DNA from: Erinaceus europaeus | Lineage: Eukaryota; Chordata; Mammalia; Eulipotyphla; Erinaceidae | Direction of reading: 5' to 3' | Length of the DNA: 64,000 nt | NCBI RefSeq assembly: GCF_950295315.1 | Contig: NW_026647620.1 | Span: forward strand, 21,001-85,000 | Shown here: positions 11,376 to 22,199 of the stretch, one piece after another | Layout of the letters: each line of letters begins with the position of its first letter | Position numbering within the stretch: the first letter of the stretch is position 1 | Position numbers and translations under genes: made by a program | Notes under the pieces: generated by a model | Database searches by the model: none | What the model saw: the letters and a program-made list of their open reading frames with translations, nothing else | Told to the model about the DNA's origin: nothing

Positions 11376-11789
11376 ACTTCCCAGAGCTGTCACATCTTTT
11401 TGTTTTCTTGATTCCAGAAAGGTTTTCAAACTCTACTATACATTTTAGTATTTCACAGAGACAAAATCTCATGAGGCCGACTGTCTCACCCTGACTCCAA
11501 ATTACTGTGTCTCCCTGGGAACCCTGCCAACTGCCCCCAAATCTTTTGGTGGTCCAACTGGAATCTCCCAAGGGAGCCTGTGGGAACCCAAGTATGGGAC
11601 CCAGACCTTCTGGAAGCATTTGGTCATTGAAACTCCTCATGGAGTCCTGTCATTTTGAATAGAAAGTATGGGACTAGAAGCTTCCCTTTCCCCAAACAGA
11701 AATTCAACCACCTAAATGAGTCAGATTTGACATACTCATGCTTTGTGTCCTGCATTTCTGGAAAAATTGTCCTAGAGAGGACTGGGGGG
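11376..11789. other. SPTBN2 intron, no gene seen
   Basis: Unique intronic sequence without recognisable exons or repeats. Confidence 0.45.
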
Positions 11790-11930
11790 CGGGGACTGTA
11801 GATACAATAATGTTATGCAGAGACTGTCATGCCTGAGGCTCCAAAGTCCCAGGTTCAACCCCCCACACTACCATTAAGAGCTGAGCAGTGCTCTGGGTAA
11901 ATAAATAAATAAATGCTATCCTAGAGATAA
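11790..11930 (+). repeat. Family D SINE
   Basis: Plus-strand D element, diverged, ending in GAGCAGTGCTCTGGGTAAAT and an (AAAT)n tail. Confidence 0.75.
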
Positions 11931-12270
11931 GGAATAACATGGCATCTACATCCTCAACACAGAGCCCACAGGACAGCCATGTTGGAGCCTCAATGTTTAT
12001 TCTCAGGAAGTCACATGTGAACAGTGCTCTCTGGTGAAATACCTGTGTGTTGCTGAGCTTGAGTTCTGTGAACCTGGCCTTGTAGGACAGCCGTGCTGTG
12101 TTCCCTACTGCCAGATTCCCGAGTGTTCTTTCTTTTTGCCATTTATTTATTTATTTATTTATTTTTGTAGTGAGGATTGAACACAGAAAGACTGCCCTAC
12201 CACTGAGTCACCTGCTGGAGCCAGATTGCTAGTTGACTTTCTCTACATGGGTCCCTCTCTGGTTTCTTTA
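11931..12270. other. Intron with a simple-repeat/SINE scrap
   Basis: Mostly unique. 12143-12165 is an (ATTT)n tract followed by a minus-strand SINE-like fragment to about 12225. Confidence 0.5.
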
Positions 12271-12274
12271 TTTA

Positions 12275-12900
12275 AAAAAAAAAACAAACTTTTTTATTAT
12301 TATTGCCACCAGGGTTATTGCTGGAGCTTGGTGCCTGCCTACACAACAAACCCATTGCTCCTGGAAACCATTATTTCTTTTCTTTTTCCTTCTTTTTATT
12401 TAATAGGACAGAGAAATTGAGAAAGGACGAGAAGATAGATAGAAAGAAATCTGCAGTAAGGGTGGGGGTAGATAGCATAATGGTTATGCAAAGAGACTCT
12501 CATGCCTGAGGCTCTGAAGTTCTAGGTGCAATCCCCTGTACCACCATAAGCCAGAGCTGAGCAGTTCTTCTTTTTCTAGCGTTTGTCCTTCTTCCATAGC
12601 CAGTGAACAGCGTCAGGTTGAGCCTGATGTCAAGTTTCAAGACCTCCTTTGAATCTGGAGAGGTGACAGTCATTGGTGTTTCTCTCTGTCATTCTCTCTC
12701 TGCATCTCTCTCAAAAATAAAATAAATAAAATACTTTATAAAAAGAAAGAAAGAAAGAATGAAAGAAAGAAAGAGAGAAAGAAAGAAGAAAATCTGCAGT
12801 ACTTGCTTCACCTCTTATGAAGTTTCCCCTCATAGGTGGTGAGCCGGGGCTTGAACCTAGGTCCTTGCACATAACCAGGTATGCCACTGCCTGGCCCGAG
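12275..12900. repeat. Family A/B-like SINE (-) split by a family D SINE (+)
   Basis: The outer minus-strand element begins at about 12290 (TATTATTGCCACCAGGGTTA) and is interrupted at about 12460. It resumes at about 12788 and ends at 12898. The inserted D element (12463-12780) is flanked by copies of AAATCTGCAGTA (about 12447 and 12790), a clear target-site duplication. The D element is itself interrupted by the short repeat at 12566-12675. Confidence 0.8.
12566..12675 (-). repeat. Short unclassified interspersed repeat, copy 1
   Basis: About 110 bases, in reverse orientation. It is about 91% identical (roughly nine differences in 100 aligned bases) to the copy at 60336-60475 on the other strand. 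Read on the minus strand it begins CAATGACTGTCACCTCTCC and ends GCTAGAAAAAGAAGA, so it carries an A-rich 3' tail like a retroposed small RNA. It sits inside a family D SINE, replacing a few bases between GAGCAGT and TGGTGTTTCTC. I do not recognise the family. Confidence 0.7.

Positions 12901-12901
<1 letters not shown>

Positions 12902-12941
<40 letters not shown>
12902..12941. repeat. (GT)n microsatellite
   Basis: About 20 uninterrupted GT dinucleotides. Confidence 0.97.
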
Positions 12942-12944
<3 letters not shown>

Positions 12945-13118
12945 AAGATGTATTTATTTACTATGAGAGAGAGAGAGAGAATGGGCGAGAGGTTGGAGAA
13001 AGGGCCAGGATGTTGCTCAGCTCTGGCATGTGGACATACTGGGTGTGAAGCTGTACGCTGAGACCTCAGGCCTGCACGTTTGGTGCTCTCATGGGCTGAG
13101 CTGTCTCCCCAGTCCCCC
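12945..13118 (-). repeat. Family E SINE
   Basis: Minus-strand E element beginning with TGTATTTATTTACTATGAGA and a GA run, ending CATGGGCTGAGCTGTCTCCCC. Confidence 0.65.
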
Positions 13119-14200
13119 TCCTCTGACTTCTCTTCACTGAGCTTATCATCTATGACTGGGGTCTCCACGATCACCTTTCCTTAGTGAACTTGCTCCACTG
13201 CCCCGCCCCCAGCCCCATGATCCCTACCTCTCTCTAGGGCCAGAGAACCATCACACTTGTTCTCTGTGGGTTCCTGAACTCTGGCGAAGGGGGGTGGTGC
13301 GGTCACTAATCCAGATTACAGTCACGGGCACCTTATTCTTAACCGCTGACCTTGAGGCCAGGCCCAAGTAGCTTACACTGTTCCAGCCGGAATAAAGCCA
13401 GCCCCGACCAGACGCAAGCCTGGGGGTCCTGTGGGAGTCTCCACCCAGACCCTGCTGCATGCAGACTGCTCAGCCTCAGAGCTCCTGCCCCGAGGCCCTC
13501 CCTCTCCCAGAACCACAGCACAAAGCTAGAAATCCTATCCTCCAGGCCACTGCCTGGCTTGTATCCTAATTCCTCCTCTCACCACATCCTGCTCCTGATG
13601 AATTCTTTACCTCCCTTGGAGAGCAGCTCACTCCCTCCTTGGGGCTCCCACAGCACTTGCTCACGGCACAGCTATTATTGAGCTGCTCACGTTGTGTCCC
13701 AGCTGGTTGTTTATGTGTCTCCCTGCCCACTGAGGACAAGGACTCATGTATGTGTCCTCTCCCAGCCCCGTGCCACATACACATGTACGTAGACAGACAG
13801 ATATTTTTCTTTCCTGCCATTGAATCAACGTCTTTCTGAGGATCAGAGAAAAGCTCAAGGGAAGAATGAAATAGGGTGAGAAGCCCCCACCACCAAGAGT
13901 CAAACCCACAGTTCAGCACCAAAGAGTCTTGAACTTGTATGAATCACAGTTACTGAGAGGAAAGAAAGCACAGATCCCTGGGACCTGGACCCCTGGACCC
14001 TGCAACACTTCCCCTCCCCCTCCCCCACACACAACGAGGTTCTGATTCTGCATGTCTGGAGCAGGGCCTGGGAACCTGTTTTCCCACTCCAGTTCCTGGT
14101 GTTGGTTTCTAGTCTGAGGATCACACAGATGGGCTCACTGGTGTCCAAAGACGAGAAGCGGTTAGGATTAATGATAAGAGTTGCCTGGACTGAAATGACA
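13119..14200. other. SPTBN2 intron, no gene seen
   Basis: Unique sequence, moderately GC-rich. Open frames at 13352-13681 and 13566-13922 lack recognisable domains and splice sites. Confidence 0.5.
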
Positions 14201-14202
14201 TA

Positions 14203-14203
14203 G

Positions 14204-14250
<47 letters not shown>
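14203..14250. repeat. (TG)n microsatellite
   Basis: About 24 TG dinucleotides without interruption. Confidence 0.97.
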
Positions 14251-14252
<2 letters not shown>

Positions 14253-15540
14253 TCCCAGGCTTAGCCCTTGGGTCAGCTCAGGCTCCAGTGAGAGCAGAAG
14301 GTGAAGACGGAACAGGGTCCTGGTCTAAAGAGGTGCATGGGGTAGATCACGGATGCAGCGAGTGAGGAGGAAGAGGAGGAGAGATTCGATGGGGAGGAAT
14401 GGAGAGAAAAACAAACAAACAAACACCGGCAGCTGGGGTGAATAATAGATGAAGAGAAGCAGGGACTCTGTTGAAGTGAAAAAAAAAAAAAAAATAGTGA
14501 TCTTATTTGCCTCCAAGTCTGAGCAGACCAGCAGGGGCATCACTGGAGGAAGAAATCACAAACACCCGCTGGGGAGCCGGGAAGGCCAGGGCGGGATGCT
14601 CCGGAGGCAGCTGGGGACCAGCAGAAAACCTTCCGGGCCGGTTTCCCCAGCAGCTCTGTTCCCAGTACAGCAGGGGCATTCTCCCCCAAAGAATTTAGGA
14701 GCCGGCTGGAAGGGGAGAATGAATTTTTGTCTCATTTTCTTCTCTTCCTCTTCCCCCGACACTGAAAGCAGGATAATCCAGACCGGTCCTCCTCCTCCGA
14801 CCCTCTGAGGGGTGGGGTACCGAGACTTCCCTGAGGCTGGCCTCCGAGATCCCTCTAGGTTTCCCTCCCAAGCCTGGGCTCTCCTGGATCCAGCAGCGCC
14901 TCAAGCAGAGACACATACCTGGAGCTCACTCTGCCTCCTTCAGCTTCAAGAACTGGTTGTGGGTCCCCTGCCCATGCCTAACCCGACCAGCTCGCCCTGG
15001 GAGGTCCGCAGCCAGACCCGGCCTTGCAGGCAGCACCAAGCAGGTTTGGGCAGGGGCGAGCCTGCTCCTCCAGCTGGCAGTGCCACCGGGGGGAAGTGGG
15101 GAGCTTGGAGCTTGGCGGATGGGGAAGCCGGCTGGGTGGCACTGGGCACGGAACACCCCAGCCCCCAGCCTGGAGGCCCCCTGGGCTCTTCTGCGCGGGG
15201 GTGGGGTGTGGGGGTGGGGGTGGGGGATGGACCCCAAGCCTTCTGTACCTCCCAGCCTGCATCAGCACTCCCCAACACCTGGAGGGGCTTCAGCCTCCTC
15301 CGGCCAATGTCCCCCACCCCTGAAGGGGCATGGAGCAGCGAGGCCAAAAGGCGTGGGGGGGGGGGAGCCCACCAGCTGGGAGGGGACCCCGCAGGCCAGC
15401 GGAGGCACATCCGCAGCATCTGGCCCCGTGCCGGCGATGTCACCCACGCTGCCAGCCGGGCCACCCGATCCGTGACGCGTGGGCCAGCCCCAACTCTTCC
15501 AGACTCTTCTCTGGGCTCCAGAGGCCAGAGATCCCCCCCA
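14251..15540. other. SPTBN2 intron leading into the promoter CpG island
   Basis: GC content climbs towards 15.6 kb. Long open frames on both strands reflect base composition rather than genes. No exon is recognised. Confidence 0.5.
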
Positions 15541-15593
15541 AGCACGCCACCCACCCATCCACCCACCTACCCACCTACCCACCTACCCACCAT
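15541..15593. repeat. CCAC/CCTA tetranucleotide repeat
   Basis: Tandem units of CCAC, CCAT and CTAC (for example CCCACCTACCCACCTACCCA) immediately downstream of the putative exon 1 donor. Confidence 0.9.
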
Positions 15594-15599
15594 CCTGGG

Positions 15600-16330
15600 C
15601 CTCTGCTCGCGGGTACCTCTCCCTCCGCGCGGGGACAAAGCGACCGGTGACAGGAGGACAAAGCGGCCGGCGGGCACCTACCTGCGGGGGTCGCGCCCTC
15701 CGGGCCGAGGGGCTGCGGGGCTCGGCGGTCACGGGCGCGGCGGCGGGGGCGCGGGCGCGGGCGGCGGGATTGCGGCGCCGCCGAAGAAGGACAATAGCCG
15801 CCCCCAGCCGCAGGCCGCCGGCTCCCGCGGGAGGCCCGGGACCATCTGGAGCTGGCGGCCCCGCAGGGCCCGGGGCGGGGCCCGACCCCCTCCCCGCGCG
15901 GCGCCCGGGCAGCCATGGCAACCGCGGCCCCCGGCCGACCTCCCCCGGGCCTGCTCCTGAGCCCCCCAGCCCTTCCCTCCGGTGCCCCCCGGAATCCTGC
16001 CTCCGCGTCCTCGGCGCCCCCGGGGCACCCCCACCCCCGGCGCGCACACACTGGGGGCTCCATCTCCTGCCCCCGCGGCGTGGACACCCCACCTTTGTCC
16101 CCCCTTCCGCCTTGCACCCCAGATCCGGGTCCCCGCAATGAGCCGCGCAGTGCTGTCAGGACGCTCACCGCGCAGAAGTGTTCCCCGGATTCAGCCTCGG
16201 TTGGCCCCCTCAAGTCTCCCCCTCCGGGCACCTCCTGTCCACCGCCCTCTACGCATCTCCCCGGCCCGGCCGCTGCGGCTCGCGTCCTCCTCCTCGGGGC
16301 AGGTAGGCCGGCCACCTCTGCCCGAGCGGC
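15600..16330 (-). promoter_or_regulatory. CpG island, probable main SPTBN2 promoter
   Basis: Extremely CpG-rich (for example GGCGCGGCGGCGGGGGCGCG around 15734-15760), with GC boxes and no TATA box. It lies about 7 kb upstream of the canonical coding exon, the expected place for the SPTBN2 promoter and non-coding exon 1. The exact start site is not visible. Confidence 0.7.
15682..15900 (-). other. SPTBN2: Probable non-coding exon 1 of SPTBN2 (5' boundary unknown)
   Basis: A near-perfect minus-strand donor, CCCCGCAG|GTAGGT, has its last exon base at 15682 inside the CpG island. This fits a 5' untranslated exon that splices to the acceptor at 8773. The upstream limit of 15900 is only a guess. 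An alternative minus-strand donor (ACA|GTGAGTAGG) near 16440 is also possible. Confidence 0.5.
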
Positions 16331-16935
16331 TCCATGGCACATGGGGTGCAGATGCGCCGCCTCGCAGCTCAGCTTCTGCGAACACTCATCCCCGCAGCTC
16401 CTCTCAGCGCCTCTCATTGATCAGCCGGTGGAATTCAGCCTACTCACTGTCTTGGGGGGCGTGGGGGTGGGGAGGACGGCTCTGGGCCTGCCTGGCACAG
16501 GAGGCAGCTCCTGGGTCCATGAGAGGTTGAGTGGGCTCAGGGCTAAGTTCATGGAGCGGAGCAAGCTGTCGTCTGCATAGGAGAGGCAAGGATGAGACCC
16601 CAGTGATAACAGTGCCTGGTTGGTGCTGGAAGGGGGTGCCCTCATGAGACCAGCCCCCCTGCACCCCTACCCCACCCCCAGCTCTGAGAGGCAGAGCTGT
16701 GCTTCCAAACCAATTGGGAGATGAGCTAACCACAGACTGGCCCGCTGTAGGGCCAGCTGAATTTAACCTTCAGCCACACTGCCCCAGAAGGCGGGGGGCC
16801 CAGCCTGCTCCTACCAGCAAGAGAACAAGCCTGGAACAGTGTAGGTGAGGGAGACGTCTTCAAGAATGGACTTTACACCAGTGCTTGGGTTCAAGGTTTT
16901 ATTTGAGGATAGGTAATGGAATCTGAAGACTTCAC
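16331..16935. other. Upstream flank of SPTBN2
   Basis: Unique sequence beyond the CpG island with no recognised gene. A plus-strand donor-like site (GGGGCAG|GTAGGC near 16303) could belong to a divergent non-coding transcript, but nothing else supports one. Confidence 0.4.
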
Positions 16936-16937
16936 TT

Positions 16938-17456
16938 GGGTGGGAGTACATAGCATAATGGTCCTGCAAAGAGACTCTCATGTCAGATGCTCCAAAGACC
17001 CAGGTTCAGTCCCCTGCACCACCATAAACCAGAGTTGAGTAGTGCTCAGGTAAACAAACAAACAAACAAAAAACAACTTCACTCCTCTCTGAAAAGGTAT
17101 TATGCACACAGAAACAAATACTGGTACTAACCAGACAAGATTGGAATTGATTTGCATTAAAACTGTGTGAACACACCTTTTCAAGGTTAAAACAGGGAGT
17201 GGGGCGATAGCACAGCGGGTTAAGCGCACGTGACGCTAAGTGCAAGCACCGGTGTAAGGATCCCCACCTGCAGGGGAGTCGCATCACAAGTGGTGAAGCA
17301 GGTCTGCAGGTGTCTGTCTTTCTCTCCCCCCTGTTTTCCCCTCCTCTCTCCATTTCTCAGTCCTGTCTAACAACGACGACATTAATGACTACAACAACCA
17401 ACAACAAGGGCAACAAAAGGGAAAATAAATAATTTAAAAAAAATCAAGGTTAAAAC
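16938..17456 (+). repeat. Family D SINE and family A SINE with target-site duplication
   Basis: 16938-17078 is a plus D element ending in (AAAC)n. 17193-17442 is a plus, full-length A element flanked by TCAAGGTTAAAACA (about 17180-17193 and 17443-17456). Confidence 0.85.
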
Positions 17457-17654
17457 AAAACAAAAAGTCCTACCACCAATCCTAACTGGTCTTTCTCATT
17501 CACTAGGCCTCGGCTTTCCTGGCCTCTACAGTGGGCTGGGAAGCGCACTAAATGATGACCTGGAATTCCTGGACAGTGAACTTGGCAGGTGCATTTCACC
17601 ACCAGTTGTAATTAACATTCTTTGTTACCTTCCTCTGAAAAATCCAGTTATTTC

Positions 17655-17800
17655 CACGAGAGAGAGAGAGAGAGAGAAGTCGGCACAGGAGAGGTGGTAC
17701 AGTAGCAAGCATCCTTGTGGTCCTGGGGATCAAACCCAGAGCCCGAGGCTTGGTAAAGCACATTTCTACCCACTGCAACACCTCTCAGGCTCCCCTGGAG
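17655..17800 (-). repeat. Family E SINE
   Basis: Minus-strand E element starting with a GA run and containing GGGGATCAAACCCAGAGCCC. Confidence 0.6.
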
Positions 17801-17887
17801 TTTAAACACGAATTTGTCCACCTACTGACCTCAGACCAGCTGCCTGATCCCTCCCCAGGATTTAGTTTCATCGCCTGTAGCATGATA

Positions 17888-17963
17888 CCATAATTTGGGG
17901 ATTAGGTTTGAGCGAATAGGAAGCCCCATAATTTGGGGATTAGGTTTGAGCGAATAGGAAGCC
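17888..17963. repeat. Perfect 38-bp tandem duplication
   Basis: The 38-base unit starting CCATAATTTGGGGATTAGG is present twice, back to back (17888-17925 and 17926-17963), with no mismatches. The identity implies a recent duplication or strong homogenisation. Confidence 0.95.
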
Positions 17964-18487
17964 CCCTCCCAGTGTCAGCCATCACTATTCTGTCAGATTG
18001 CCATCCTCCCAGATCGCTTCCTGATTTGGGAAGGAAGCATGCTCAATAGAGAGAACACTGAGATCGCTTGTCACAGCTCTGCTGCCAAGGAGTTGCTGTG
18101 GAAACTTCCTATTTTGCTCTTGAGTGCGTCAGCACGGTGGATGATGAAGAAGACGTCAGCTTTCTTTTTACTGGAGTTGCAAAAACGAATGGAATATGTC
18201 CACCCAGCATGTTGAACTTCTGGGAGAATCCCAGTGTACTGCTTATGTTACCAAGATTCGTGAGGTCTTGCAAAGTACCAAACCTACAGACACAGACAGA
18301 CTCTCAGCTCTCATCCTTGTGACATGGAAGAGGAATCCCTCCTTCTGTCTGAGGCGGTATCTTCTGGTTCCTGCCCTGAGTCCCATCCCCTCCCATGGCC
18401 TCATGGCTCTCACTCCTTCTGGTAAACTTCCTTTCTCTGGCTTCTTCCCACCAGCATTTAAACTGGCCCGACTGTCTGCCAGCTTAA
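17964..18487. other. Intergenic unique sequence
   Basis: No gene or repeat recognised. Short open frames such as 18068-18322 have no recognisable content. Confidence 0.45.
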
Positions 18488-19212
18488 AATAAGTGAGAGG
18501 GCTCAGCAGGTATTGCACAGACCTTACTTACTGTGTGTGTGGCCTGGGTTTGAGCCTCAGCACCACACGGGAGCACCATGGAGAGTGGAGCAGTGTTTTG
18601 GTGTCTTTCCTCTCCCTTTCTCTGTCTCTCTCTTTCTTCCCCTTCCCTATCTCCCTCCTTATGCGGACAGAAGAGAGAGAGAGAGAGAGGAAACACACAC
18701 ATACACAACTGGGCTGGGGAGGCTGCTCAGTGGTGTTATGCACTGAGTTTGCTTCCTGCCACTACAAAAAGATAAATTGGTAGTGGCTTGGGAGGTGGTA
18801 CTGTGGCTAGAGAACTGAACTTCAGAGTATGAGGTCCTAAGTTTGAGCCCCAGTATTGCATGTGTAAGGGTGATTCTCTGGATCTCTGTCATATTCATAA
18901 ATAAATTTAACAAAGATTTAAAAAAAAAAGTGAGAGTCAGGCAGTAGTGCAGCAGGTTAAGCATACATGGCACAAAGCACAAGGACCGGCGTAAGGATCC
19001 CGGTTCGAGCCCCCGGCTCCCCACCTGCAGGGGAGTCGTTTCACAGGCGGTGAAGCAGGTCTGCAGGTGTCTGTCTTTCTCTCCCCCTCTCTGTCTTCCC
19101 CTCCTCTCTCCATTTCTCTCTGTCCTATTCAACAATGATGACATCAATAACTACAACAATAAAAAGGACAACAGAAGGAAATAAATAAAAATTAAAAATA
19201 TATAAAAAAGTG
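18488..19212 (+). repeat. SINE cluster: E, E fragment, C, A
   Basis: 18488-18690 E (+) ending in a CT-rich tail and GA run. 18713-18775 an E fragment. 18783-18930 C (+). 18942-19205 a plus A element flanked by AAAAAGTGAGA (about 18931-18941 and 19204-19214). Confidence 0.8.
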
Positions 19213-19504
19213 AGAAACCCAGACCCTTCCCCATGCAGTGACTTTACTCTCAGGATCTTCTGGAATCCTGTGAACTCACTGGGTTCGCTTCCTTACCTCC
19301 TGTTCAGTCAAGCGTTCATTCAGTACTACCTGGCTGATGCCAGACCCTGCGCTGTACCTGGGCATCTAGTGATGAAAACACAGGCACTGTTTTAGACCCT
19401 TGGAGCTCAACGGGCTGGTGGTATTGACAGACATGATGAAATAGCCCCTCAGACACATAAGCATAAAGTATGTGTAAGCTGCATGAATGAAAAGTTTGTG
19501 ACGC
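19213..19504. other. Intergenic, MIR/L2-like scrap
   Basis: 19290-19430 (ACCTGGCTGATGCCAGACCC and following) resembles an old MIR- or L2-type repeat. No gene seen. Confidence 0.35.
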
Positions 19505-19670
19505 GAGGTCTGGGAGGTGGCGTAGTGGATCAGACACTGGACTCTCAAGCATGGGGTCCTGAGTATCCCTGGAAGCTCATGTACCTGAGTGATGTCTGGT
19601 TCTTTCTCTCTCTCTCCTCTTATTGTTCTCATGAATAAATACATAAGATCTTTTAAAAAGAAAAAGAAAA
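19505..19670 (+). repeat. Family C SINE
   Basis: Plus-strand C element: GTCTGGGAGGTGGCGTAGTG head, TGTTCTCATGAATAAATACA tail. Confidence 0.85.
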
Positions 19671-19735
19671 GTTCATGATGCCAGGTGAGAATTTAGCAAA
19701 GTCTTAGCCTGGCTAGGGCATGGGGAAGAAGGGTT

Positions 19736-20115
19736 AAGAGTGATATCTCTCTGGGGACAGGCAGTAGTGCAGCGGGTTAAGCGCAGGTGGCACAAAGCGC
19801 TTTGCAGGGACCCACTTAAGGATCCCGGTTCGAGCTCCCCGGCTCCCCACCTGCAGGGGGGTCACTTTACAGACGGTGAAGCAGCTCTGCAGGTGTCTTT
19901 CTCTCTCCCTCTCTGTCCTCCCTTCCTCTCTCACTTTATTTCTGTCCTAACAACAACAGCAATAACAACAATAATAAAAACAACAATGACAAACAATAAG
20001 GGCAACAAAAGGAAACAATGGCCTCCAGGAGCAGTGGACTTGAGTGCAGGCACTGAGCCTCAGCAATAACCCTTGAGGCAAAAAAATTAAAAGAAAAAAA
20101 TAGTGATATCTCTCT
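19736..20115 (+). repeat. Family A SINE (long 3' form) with target-site duplication
   Basis: This copy carries the extra 3' module (GGCCTCCAGGAGCAGTGGA through CCCTTGAGGCAAAAAAATTA). It is flanked by AGTGATATCTCTCT near 19739 and 20102. Confidence 0.88.
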
Positions 20116-20184
20116 CTCTCTCTCATAATTTGAACTTAAAATATGAGGAGGTATAACCAGGCAGAGAGTAGGGAATAATAATAG

Positions 20185-20425
20185 CAGTGACTAGCACCAG
20201 TTGGGAACTAGATTTGCAGCACTTTATACATATACATATATATATATCATTTATATACATATCATTTCACTTTAATTATTGTAACAATTCCAAGAAGTAG
20301 AGATTAGCTCTGTCTTACAGAAGAGGCAGTGGGAGGCAGCGAGCTACTAAGTGCCTTGTCCAGAGTCATTGAACCTGGCAGGGATAGAGGCGGAATTCCA
20401 ACTCAGTCTGATACTTGCGCCATAT
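20185..20425 (+). repeat. MIR (ancient SINE)
   Basis: Clear MIR order: CACTTTATACATATAC, a run to TCTTACAGAAGAGGCAGTGG, then CTTGTCCAGAGTCATTGAAC and GGAATTCCAACTCAGTCTGA. It contains an (AT)n-like expansion at 20227-20262. Confidence 0.8.
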
Positions 20426-20524
20426 TCTTAGCTGCAGGGGCACAGGGTGGGTGGACTCCAGGCCTGGTTTCCATGGTATATGTGAGAAAAAAAGAGGACA
20501 AGGGAAGGGGAAACAGGGCAAGGG

Positions 20525-20695
20525 AGGGCGATGGCCCAGTGTGTAGAGTGTGAGCCTTGCCGCACGAGAGGCTTTGCCTTCCCTTCCAGCACTGCATGGA
20601 AGCACCACGGACAGCACCAACAAGAGGTCCTTGGATGGTGGAGCAGTGTTTTGGCATTTCCCTCTGTGTGTATAGAATTAAAGAAAAATTTAAAA
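20525..20695 (+). repeat. Family E SINE
   Basis: Plus-strand E element with GAGTGTGAGCCTTGCCGCAC and GGTGGAGCAGTGTTTTGGCA. Confidence 0.65.
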
Positions 20696-21010
20696 CCAGG
20701 GACAGGGAATATTCTCTCTGGGAAAAGTAGGCCAGAGTGAGGTCATGCAACTCTCTCTAGGCCATTTAAAGAACCCGGTTTCCATCATTTTCTGGGTGGT
20801 CATTGAAGGACTTGAAGCAAGGACGTGGTGGGGCTTGCTTTTTACGCTACTCCAGCTTCCTTGTGAAGAATTGGTTGGAAAGGGAGGGACATCGATGTGA
20901 AAGGCCAATTAGCAGTCTCCCATCGTGGTTTCTGGAGAGAGAGAGGACAGTAGCTTGAAAGAGGATGTCGGCGGCAGTGAAGAATGAAGACCACAAAGGT
21001 AGAAAGACAG
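20696..21010. other. Intergenic unique sequence
   Basis: Nothing recognised beyond ordinary unique sequence. Confidence 0.4.
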
Positions 21011-21011
21011 G

Positions 21012-21240
21012 ACTCGGGGCCAGGTGGTGGCGCACCTGGTTGAGTGCAGGTGTTACAACGCTCAAGGACCCAGATTCAAGCCCCCAGCCCCCACTTGCAG
21101 GGGGAAAAGCTTCACGAGTAGTGAAGCAGTACTGCAGGTATCTCTCTGTCTCTCTCTACTTTCCCCTCCCTCCCAATTTCTGGCTGTCTCTATCCAATAA
21201 ATAAAGATAATTAAAAAATTAAAAATAAAAAAAGAAATAT
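21012..21240 (+). repeat. Family B SINE
   Basis: Plus-strand B element: GGGCCAGGTGGTGGCGCACC head, CTATCCAATAAATAAAGATA tail. Confidence 0.9.
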
Positions 21241-21466
21241 AGGACGCAAGATGGCCATGGGTCAGAGCTGTGGTGGTGAGGACAAGGGGTTGTCATGAGT
21301 GGAGTGTGTAACTGGAGTCTTGGAAGTATCATTTGCTGGGAGAAAGCCTATTGGAGGAAGACCAAGTCTGTGTGAGGGAGCTGGTTGTTTTTGGAACATG
21401 CTCGGTTTGTGTTATCTTTGGATCCACAAAGTAGAAACAGGGAGTATTGTATCTGAGTGTGGAGCT

Positions 21467-21797
21467 CAAAAAGATCTGGATTGGGGGTCGGGCGGTAGCA
21501 CAGTGGGTTAAGCCCAGGTGGTGCAAAGCGCAAGAACTGGCGTAAGGATCCCGGTTCAAGTCCCCGGCTCCCCACCTGCAGGGGAGTCGCTTCACAGGTG
21601 GTGAAGCAGGTCTGCAGGTGTCTGTCTTTCTCTCCCCCTCTCTGTCTTCCCCTCCTCTCTCCATTTTTCTCTGCCCTATCCCACAACAACAACAACAACA
21701 TCAATAACAACAGAATAACTACAACAATAAAACAACAAGGGAAACAAAAGGGAATAAATAAATGTTAAAAAAATAAAATAAAAAGATCTGGATTTAA
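21467..21797 (+). repeat. Family A SINE with target-site duplication
   Basis: Full-length plus A element between copies of AAAAAGATCTGGATT (about 21470-21484 and 21781-21795). Confidence 0.92.
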
Positions 21798-22199
21798 ATA
21801 GATGTTGGGAAGCTATCAGTGTAGACAGGTGCTAAGTGAAGGCAAGAGGTGAGCATTGGTGCAATTGCTTATCCAAATACAATCTAACTCCCTACTTCTC
21901 TAGAGTTGCTTTCAACTGGGTAGTCTGTAACTGATGGCTAAGCCCATGCTAATTTCCAGTTACTGTCTTGCTGTTCTCGGCAGTGGTTGACTGTAATTAA
22001 TGCTCTTCTCCTTGGAATTTTCTTCCTTTGGTTCCGATTGTCACTCTTTCCTGCTTTCCCTTTAGCCCCCACGGTGTTTCTCCTTTGTTTATTCTGCTAG
22101 AGTTTCTTGTCTGCCTGTCACTTAATTTTGCTGTTATTGTTGTTGGTGGCATTTTGTTCTGGGCCCTTCTCACACTCTATACATTCTTTCTGGGCCACC
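21798..22199. other. Intergenic unique sequence
   Basis: No gene or clear repeat. The open frame that starts at 22028 continues into the L2 remnant below and is not a gene. Confidence 0.4.

Larger units (their letters stand above)
1..15900 (-). other. SPTBN2: SPTBN2 gene, 5' part (partial, runs off the left edge)
   Basis: The 5' portion of the beta-III spectrin gene lies on the minus strand. Visible parts are a CpG-island promoter with a probable non-coding exon 1 near 15682-15900, the canonical first coding exon at 8595-8773, and an alternative first coding exon at 2601-2784. Everything between is intron filled with SINEs. The next exon, which should begin with the actin-binding calponin-homology region, is not in the window. 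Beta-III spectrin is a membrane-skeleton protein that binds actin and alpha-spectrin and is best known from Purkinje neurons; human mutations cause spinocerebellar ataxia type 5. The assignment rests on the distinctive N-terminal peptide and on the neighbouring TOPOVIBL gene. Confidence 0.9.

Noticed and set aside
12902..14250. (GT)n tracts as regulatory elements
   Set aside because: Ordinary microsatellites with no supporting context.
14812..15960. Plus-strand 382-codon frame at the SPTBN2 promoter
   Set aside because: Low-complexity Pro/Gly/Arg-rich translation of a CpG island, with no domain. Equally long frames exist on the other strand.
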